Of a DNA stretch of 64,000 nucleotides, positions 58,710 to 64,000 are shown piece after piece. Position 1 is the first letter of the stretch; every line of letters begins with the position of its first letter. Source of the stretch: Ramazzottius varieornatus. Lineage: Eukaryota; Tardigrada; Eutardigrada; Parachela; Ramazzottiidae. The notes under the pieces are model-generated. The model saw nothing but the letters and a program-made list of their open reading frames with translations. It was not told the DNA's origin and did not search any database. Both the position numbers and the translations under genes were made by a program. The stretch covers positions 927,648-991,647 of the forward strand of contig BDGG01000008.1 in the NCBI GenBank assembly GCA_001949185.1, given 5' to 3'.

Positions 58710-61700
58710 TCACTGGTCGGCCGGGCGGCACACGCCTTGATGGCCCAGACCGGAAAGGATGTTGATGCAGTTGACGATCAGGCCGGTCCAACCAGTCTGA
58801 TGACTGCAAGGTTCCAGTGAAACATCAAATATCATTTTACAGTGCTATCTAAAGCTAAACCAAAACGAGTCCGCCGGGTTACCTGGCTCCACAACCGCGG
58901 CCATTGTCACCATGAAAGTATTCGTAGAAGAGGACCAAGTCCTTGAAATGAGGGTCCTTCGCGTATTTCTCGGACAATCGAAGGTCCTTGCCTGTACAAC
59001 AAGTTATCATTCCATGATTCGAAACAAAGCCTGAAAGCCGACGAAAGCCCTACCGTGACATGGACGGATTCCTTCGGCATCGGGAGTAAAGATCTTGGCC
59101 AGTCGCTCACACAGTTCGTCGGCTGCATCCTTCAGTCGCATGAAATTACCAGACCTAAAACGGTAGGGAAGCTGAAAACATGAAAAGTCGTCTTCGTTCA
59201 AAAAGTGTTCGTGTACCGTGCAGGAACTTCGACCTTCAGCGAGTCTCCGTAGTAGTAGTCAAAGCGTTGAAGACTTATAATAATCTACAAAGAGGTTACA
59301 GTATATTCGTGGATGCGTAACTTCCGAGACAGACCATCGGGGAACTCTTACCAGGAAGTTCATGGGGAACCAGATGGGTCCCCGCCAGTTACTGTTGCCG
59401 CCGAAGAGGTACGAGTTTGATTCACCCGGAGTATACTCCGCTCGTAACTCCTCGCCCTGCATCTGGATGGTAAAAGGGTTCTTTTCGTGAAACTTTGACA
59501 TCGAACGAATGCCATACTCGCTTAAGAACTCATCCTCGTCGAACATGTAGGCCAAAATGCGTTCTAGCTGTCGCTTGGTCGGAACAGCCAGCAAGAAACG
59601 ATTCTGCTGATCATCCTCTTGCATAAAGGAAGTCTAGAACACAGAGCAAATAACCAATTAGTTCCTCTTTAATTTCAACCATTGTTACAGATGGGGGTCG
59701 GCAAACGAATCACACAGGACTCCTATTTCCAGCGGCGCACGTCTAGATTGGTACCGGCTGGAGGCAAGCGCCACTACAGATAGCTAACTTGTACGAGTAC
59801 GTCTGGTTCACCGTCTTCATAAATCATTCTACGGAAATAAACTTGAGTGCACTCTTAGTAAGACTTACTCGCTCAACCAAGTCTTTTCGGTGCTTGACGA
59901 ACCACTGAGTCCGTTTGGCGAACGAAGGTAACTTTTCCATCGTGCTTTTTTCCAGCACCAAGACGCTAAAGATTGGTACGAGCCCGACCAAGGAGCGCAG
60001 TTTCATGGCCTGCGAGTTTCCGTGATGGCGGATGTGGTCGTAGTAGAAACCATCTGTCTCATCCCATAAACCCTTGCCTCCGCCAAAGTTGTTGATGGCG
60101 TCGATGATGTACACCGAGTGTTCAAAGAACTTGCTGGCCATGTCTTCGTAGACGGGATCTTTCAAGGCCAGCTCAATTGACATATCCAACATTACCTAGG
60201 CCAGCACACATAGTCAATGATCCTTGCAGAAGTCCAAGTGTACAGAGTTATGTTCAGATCAACTTTTGCTCAATTTACTTGAAATTAAATTATTGTCTTT
60301 AGCGATAATTGTGGTTAATGTTTTTTGAATGATAAGCGTTTTTCCCTTCCTATAACTACTGTAATATCTTTTCTTGTTATTTTTCTCAAGTTATTTTGTT
60401 TGTTATTTTGTCACATCGATATGAATGAAAGGCTTCTGACATAGAAGCCATTCCGTTCCGAGCTACTTACGGCGCAGAAGAAGGCCATCCAAGCGGTGCC
60501 ATCAGCTTGTTCCAGCATCATATCTGCCGGAAGAGGTTTCGACCGATCGAAGACCCCGATGTTATCCAAGCCTAAGAAGCCTCCGGCAAAGAGATTACGT
60601 CCATTGGGATCCTTTCGGTTAACCCACCAGGTGAAGTTGAGGATCAGCTTGAGGTAGACTGACTCGAGAAACTGCACATCTTGCTTTGATGGCAGTTCAC
60701 CGGGATGACTGTGGAAGAGACGATTGCATGCCCAAGCGTGAACCTACCAAAACAGATTTTCAAAACGACGGACCCAGCTATGAAGTGGCTGTTATCTGTG
60801 AGAGCTCCACGGTACCGGCGGATTAACGTCGCCCAGTGCGAATTCGTAAGCGGGAATCTGCCCATTGGGATGCATGTACCATTCACGGAGAAACAGTAAA
60901 AGCTGACTCTTGGCGAATTCATAGTCAACGTTTGCCAATGGCACCGTGTGGAAGGCCAAATCCCAAGACGCATACTGCAAGAAAAATGTTACTCGACCAA
61001 AATTTCATCGGCAACCACTAGAAACTGTCCAGCTGCTTTTGTCGGCAAGAGTCTTTCAATTTGACAGAGGGCTCTTGCTGCGCACGTGAACTTACCCATG
61101 GATACTCCCATTTATCCGGCATGGAAATGACATCGCGATTGAAGAGATGGTCCCATTCACGATTTCGTCCCTCGAGACGACTCGCCGGGGGTTTCGGCTG
61201 GTCGGGGTCGCCATGCAGCCAGTCGTTCACCACGTAGTGGTAAAACTGACGACTCCACAGCATGCCAGCATACGCTTGACGCTGAACATTTCGAAGCTGA
61301 GGATCCATCTTTTGCGGTTGGATCTGCAACAAAACATTATGTTCCTTTCGGCATCGAGACTGTTCAATAAACAAGAGAAAAGATTTTCCACATTGAGGTA
61401 CCGTAGAATAGAACTCGTCGGCTTCTTTCTTGCGCAGCTCGAACACCTTATCGAAGTCCGCGAAGGCATCTTTTCCTTGTGGTGCCTGATCATGTTGATA
61501 CATGCGAGTACGAATGACGGACTTGCCACCAGCCGGGACTGTTACAGTGTAGTACGCAGAGACCTTTGTGCCATGCTTCTTCGGCGACACAGCATCCTCC
61601 TCGCCGTTGACAACATATCGATGGAAGGCATCCTTGACGTATGGGGTATAGTTCTCCTGACCTACAAAACACCACATTGAGAAAAGAAGGCTGTAAGAGT

Positions 61701-62781
61701 ACCGGGAGCTTTCATTGATGATATCGTCCACCTACCATAAAGGGCTTTCGTGTTGGTTTCGTTTTCCGTGAAGAGCAGCTGGACGTCTTGAGATTCCTCC
61801 ACGGGACCCCATTCACAGAAGAACTCTTCCAACGTGTCATGCTTGGTTCGGACCTTTAAACCATTGCCCTCCTGCGCGATGCGTGGCTTCGCGGTACATC
61901 CTTCGTGCTTGCAACCCCAGATCCAGCTGTTGCGGAACCACAGCGTGGGTAACACGTGCAGAGTCGCTTCCTCGGGACCGCGATTATGAACAGAGATACG
62001 CGCAAGGACGTTCTGCGACGACGACTTTGCGTATTCCACCTCGACATCCCAGTACTTGTTCTCGTCGAAAAGGCCTAGGTAAAATAAAATCAATAACTGC
62101 AACCCGGAAGTACGAACGACGTTGCGCGTATGTTCATAAGAGCATTGTAAAACAAACCTGCATCTTCTACTTCGTATTCCAGATCTCCTTTGCCTCGATT
62201 TCGACCTTCCTCGTTGATTTTCGAGTACGGGTATTCTGCTTGTGGGTACTTATAGAGTCCCTTAGCGTAGGACATCGTCGGTGTGCAGTCCAGATGGTAA
62301 TATAACTCTTTGACGTCTTCGCCATGATTACCCTGTCAAAAGTTAGTTCAGCTTCTGAAAACACCAAGCATTATGTACTTGCAGCATGCGTTCGTTGTAC
62401 AGTACCTGTGAACCGGTCAAGCCATAAAGTCGTTCTTTCAAGATGGGATCTTTGCCGTTCCACAGAGCGACGGCGAAGCACAGACGACATTCGCGATCGG
62501 TGACGCCCAGAATACCGTCTTCGCCCCAGCGATAAGCTCTTGATCGAGCCTGATCGTGAGTGAAGTAGTCCCAACTGCAAAAGTATCGGCAATTAGTACC
62601 TACGATGTTGTGTTTCAGAGGTGGCTTACCAAGTTCCGTCAGGACTGTAGTCTTCTCGAACAGTGCCCCATTGCCGGTCAGACAGATATGGTCCCCATCG
62701 CTTCCAGTTATCTTTGCGCACCTTGTCCTGTTGCAAGCGATCCCCTTCCGCGCTACCCTGCATCTGTGCTTTGTCAGCCAT
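58710..62781 (-). CDS. GH63-type glucosidase of the bacterial/fungal cytosolic kind
   Basis: About fourteen exons, roughly 900 residues. From the start [14 protein letters not shown] there is no signal peptide or membrane helix. The N-terminal part carries [17 protein letters not shown] (62640), then [25 protein letters not shown] and [18 protein letters not shown]. Next are [43 protein letters not shown] and [19 protein letters not shown], then the (alpha/alpha)6 barrel with [37 protein letters not shown] and [18 protein letters not shown], with [20 protein letters not shown] further on. Near 59380 is [20 protein letters not shown]; the C-terminus ends [17 protein letters not shown]. These blocks match the soluble GH63 proteins of bacteria and fungi better than the ER enzyme MOGS. 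Substrate unknown. One intron carries palindrome copy I. Confidence 0.85.
59699..59798 (+). repeat. Palindromic intron repeat, copy I (GH63 intron)
   Basis: GGCAAACGAATCACAC at the left, CCAGCGGCGCACG, the loop ATTGGTACCGGCTGG and AAGCGCCACT on the right. It lies in the intron between the exon ending HRKDLVER and the one beginning FMQEDDQQ. Antisense to the gene. Confidence 0.7.
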
Positions 62782-63285
62782 GCTACTGTCAAAAACGAAG
62801 CAAAAGCTAACGAGACGAGAGATACGTTTCTTTCTTAACTTACACGACGAGGAAGTCAACTTACTTGTTCTGCCGAGGTGTCCCACACACTTGCAAACAC
62901 TGCTTGAAGCGTTGTTCACATGCACTCATACAAAAGAACTCCTTCGCTACACAAGACTGCCGTAGGGGGTATTCCGATTGCTCCCGAACAGTTACAGGTT
63001 TAGGAAACTCGATGCACGGAGATCAGCGATATCGATAAAGAATGAAAACCGGTTCAGGGCCTTTCGGGGTGTTTCATCCAAATGATTTCACGTTAGCTTA
63101 CTGCTTAGGAGGCGTAGTACGTCATGACAGCAACTCGGCTGCTGCTTGACGAGAAGAACATACGGTTTGTGAAAGCTGTACGTCATACGTTACTTCCAGT
63201 TGGTCGAAAGACGTAAACAAATGATGTCACGAAGGTTTTTACCAGTCTGGCTGACCTCAGTATGACGTTATGTCGTCATAACGAG
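62782..63285. promoter_or_regulatory. Divergent promoter region rich in CRE-like TACGTCA/TGACGT words
   Basis: Between head-to-head starts of the GH63 gene and the gene at 63286. Within about 170 bases of the latter are TACGTCATGACA (63118), GTACGTCATACGTTAC (63179), TGATGTCACG (about 63223) and TATGACGTTATGTCGTCATA (63260-63279). Such clustering is more than expected by chance. The role is inference. Confidence 0.4.
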
Positions 63286-64000
63286 ATGGGCGCTACAAAC
63301 TCCTCCTCTGGTACACTGACGCAATTTTATGCAGTTTTAGTTCTTGTTCATAATTTCCAGTTTGCCCGCTTCCAAGCTCAAACGCTTGTGTATTGTTTGT
63401 TTCTGGTTCTTCCATACCGTGGAAATCGGTACTACAGTCGGGAAAGGAGCCGCATGAATGGAGCGCGGACAGAACTGTCGCAACAACTTCTTTGAATGCC
63501 CCTTCTGGTGGCGCACGTTCCATGATATTAGCTGGAGCCGTGCGCCGCTTGGGAAAACGATCTGCACGGGTTTGTTTGCCGAGCTCCCAAATGTGGCTCT
63601 CTATCTCAGTGTTTTACAGGTTACAACGAAGATTGTTTTCGTCATCATGACTTGCACGACGTTCCCTCGCTCTATTTTCCTCCTGGGGTTACTGTTCCTC
63701 CGTACATGGTATCCATATCCAAACCAACCGCACAGCTGCCATCGAAGACGGTGGAGCCTGCTAGCGAGAAACTGCCGGTCTCCGATTCGGACGTTTCGGA
63801 GGAAAGATCGGTAATATTCCCTTTTCACGCGGAACCTGCAACACCACAAGACGCGTCCATCTCGGAGTACGGACCAGGTTCCCCCGAGATCTTGCCACCA
63901 CCACCAAAGCGTTTGCGGACCTCCACTCCAGTCACCACTGCCGATAAAGCGAGATCGGTTTCTCCAGAAATTCCCTTGCCAGCACCACGTCCACCGAAGA
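63286..64000 (+). CDS. 5' part of an unknown, probably N-myristoylated, proline-rich protein
   Basis: Exon 1 (63286-63310) reads MGATNSSS and joins across a 309-bp intron (63311-63619) to an exon open to the window edge: GYNEDCFRHHDLHDVPSLYF, FPPGVTVPPYMVSISKP, a S/E/P-rich run and ILPPPPKRLRTST. The glycine at position 2 with serine at position 6 fits the N-myristoylation consensus. Reading phase is kept across the splice (TCT G / GT TAC). The rest is low-complexity and I do not recognise the family. The intron holds palindrome copy J. Confidence 0.5.
63479..63580 (+). repeat. Palindromic intron repeat, copy J
   Basis: In the intron 63311-63619. GGTGGCGCACG, the loop ATTAGCTGGAGCCG, then GTGCGCCGCTTGGGAAAACG and GGGTTTGTTTGCC at the right end. 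The left outer arm is diverged. Same sense as the gene. Confidence 0.8.

Noticed and set aside
58710-62781. ER mannosyl-oligosaccharide glucosidase (MOGS) as the identity
   Set aside because: No signal anchor, and the conserved blocks are those of the soluble bacterial/fungal GH63 group.
1-64000. CRISPR arrays, operons, riboswitches or plasmid/phage features
   Set aside because: The window is intron-rich animal DNA; no regularly spaced repeats or prokaryotic gene layout were seen.

Overview
This window is nuclear DNA from an animal. Every recognisable gene is broken into short exons by GT-AG introns (a few GC-AG), mostly about 45-300 bp, and genes sit close together on both strands, about 20 in 64 kb. 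The set is metazoan (STK11IP, TRPA channel, egalitarian, STARD3, PACSIN). CFAP44 implies flagellated cells, which argues against a nematode; egalitarian plus the compact layout would suit a small ecdysozoan such as a tardigrade. That species guess is inference only.

Layout: 1-452, 3' end of an unknown gene; 714-8327, CFAP44 (+); 9233-13272, STK11IP (+), tail-to-tail with a TRPA-type ankyrin channel (13502-18897, -); 19071-20338, an unrecognised gene (-). From 20784 to 23611 lies a nested block of DNA transposons. Then GMPPA (23804-26180, +), a secreted cysteine-repeat protein with one module per exon (26615-27797, +), a broken mariner-type transposase, MON1 (28876-31081, -), TMEM41B-like (31423-32544, +), NOP14 (32577-35284, -), ECSIT (36548-38006, +), an egalitarian homologue (39429-43500, +), ALG9 (43878-45915, -), AP-1 gamma adaptin (46338-49948, -), TMEM19 (50724-52095, +), PACSIN (52473-54498, -), STARD3 (55513-57971, -), a GH63 glucosidase of bacterial type (58710-62781, -) and the start of a probably N-myristoylated protein (63286 to the end, +).

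There is no operon logic, but trafficking and ER themes recur: GMPPA and ALG9 serve mannose-dependent glycosylation; MON1, AP-1 gamma, PACSIN, TMEM41B and STARD3 serve membrane traffic and lipid handling.

The most unusual signal is a family of roughly 100-bp near-perfect palindromes (arms starting GGCAAACAAACT and ending AAGTGGCGCAC). I count ten copies and all ten fall inside introns of seven recognised genes and one unidentified gene. A second short family (GGCCACCC ends around a TGACGTCA core) has three copies, again all in introns. Both look like intron-resident MITEs or introner-like elements. Exon borders below were read by eye from splice signals and protein similarity remembered from the families; no alignment was run.
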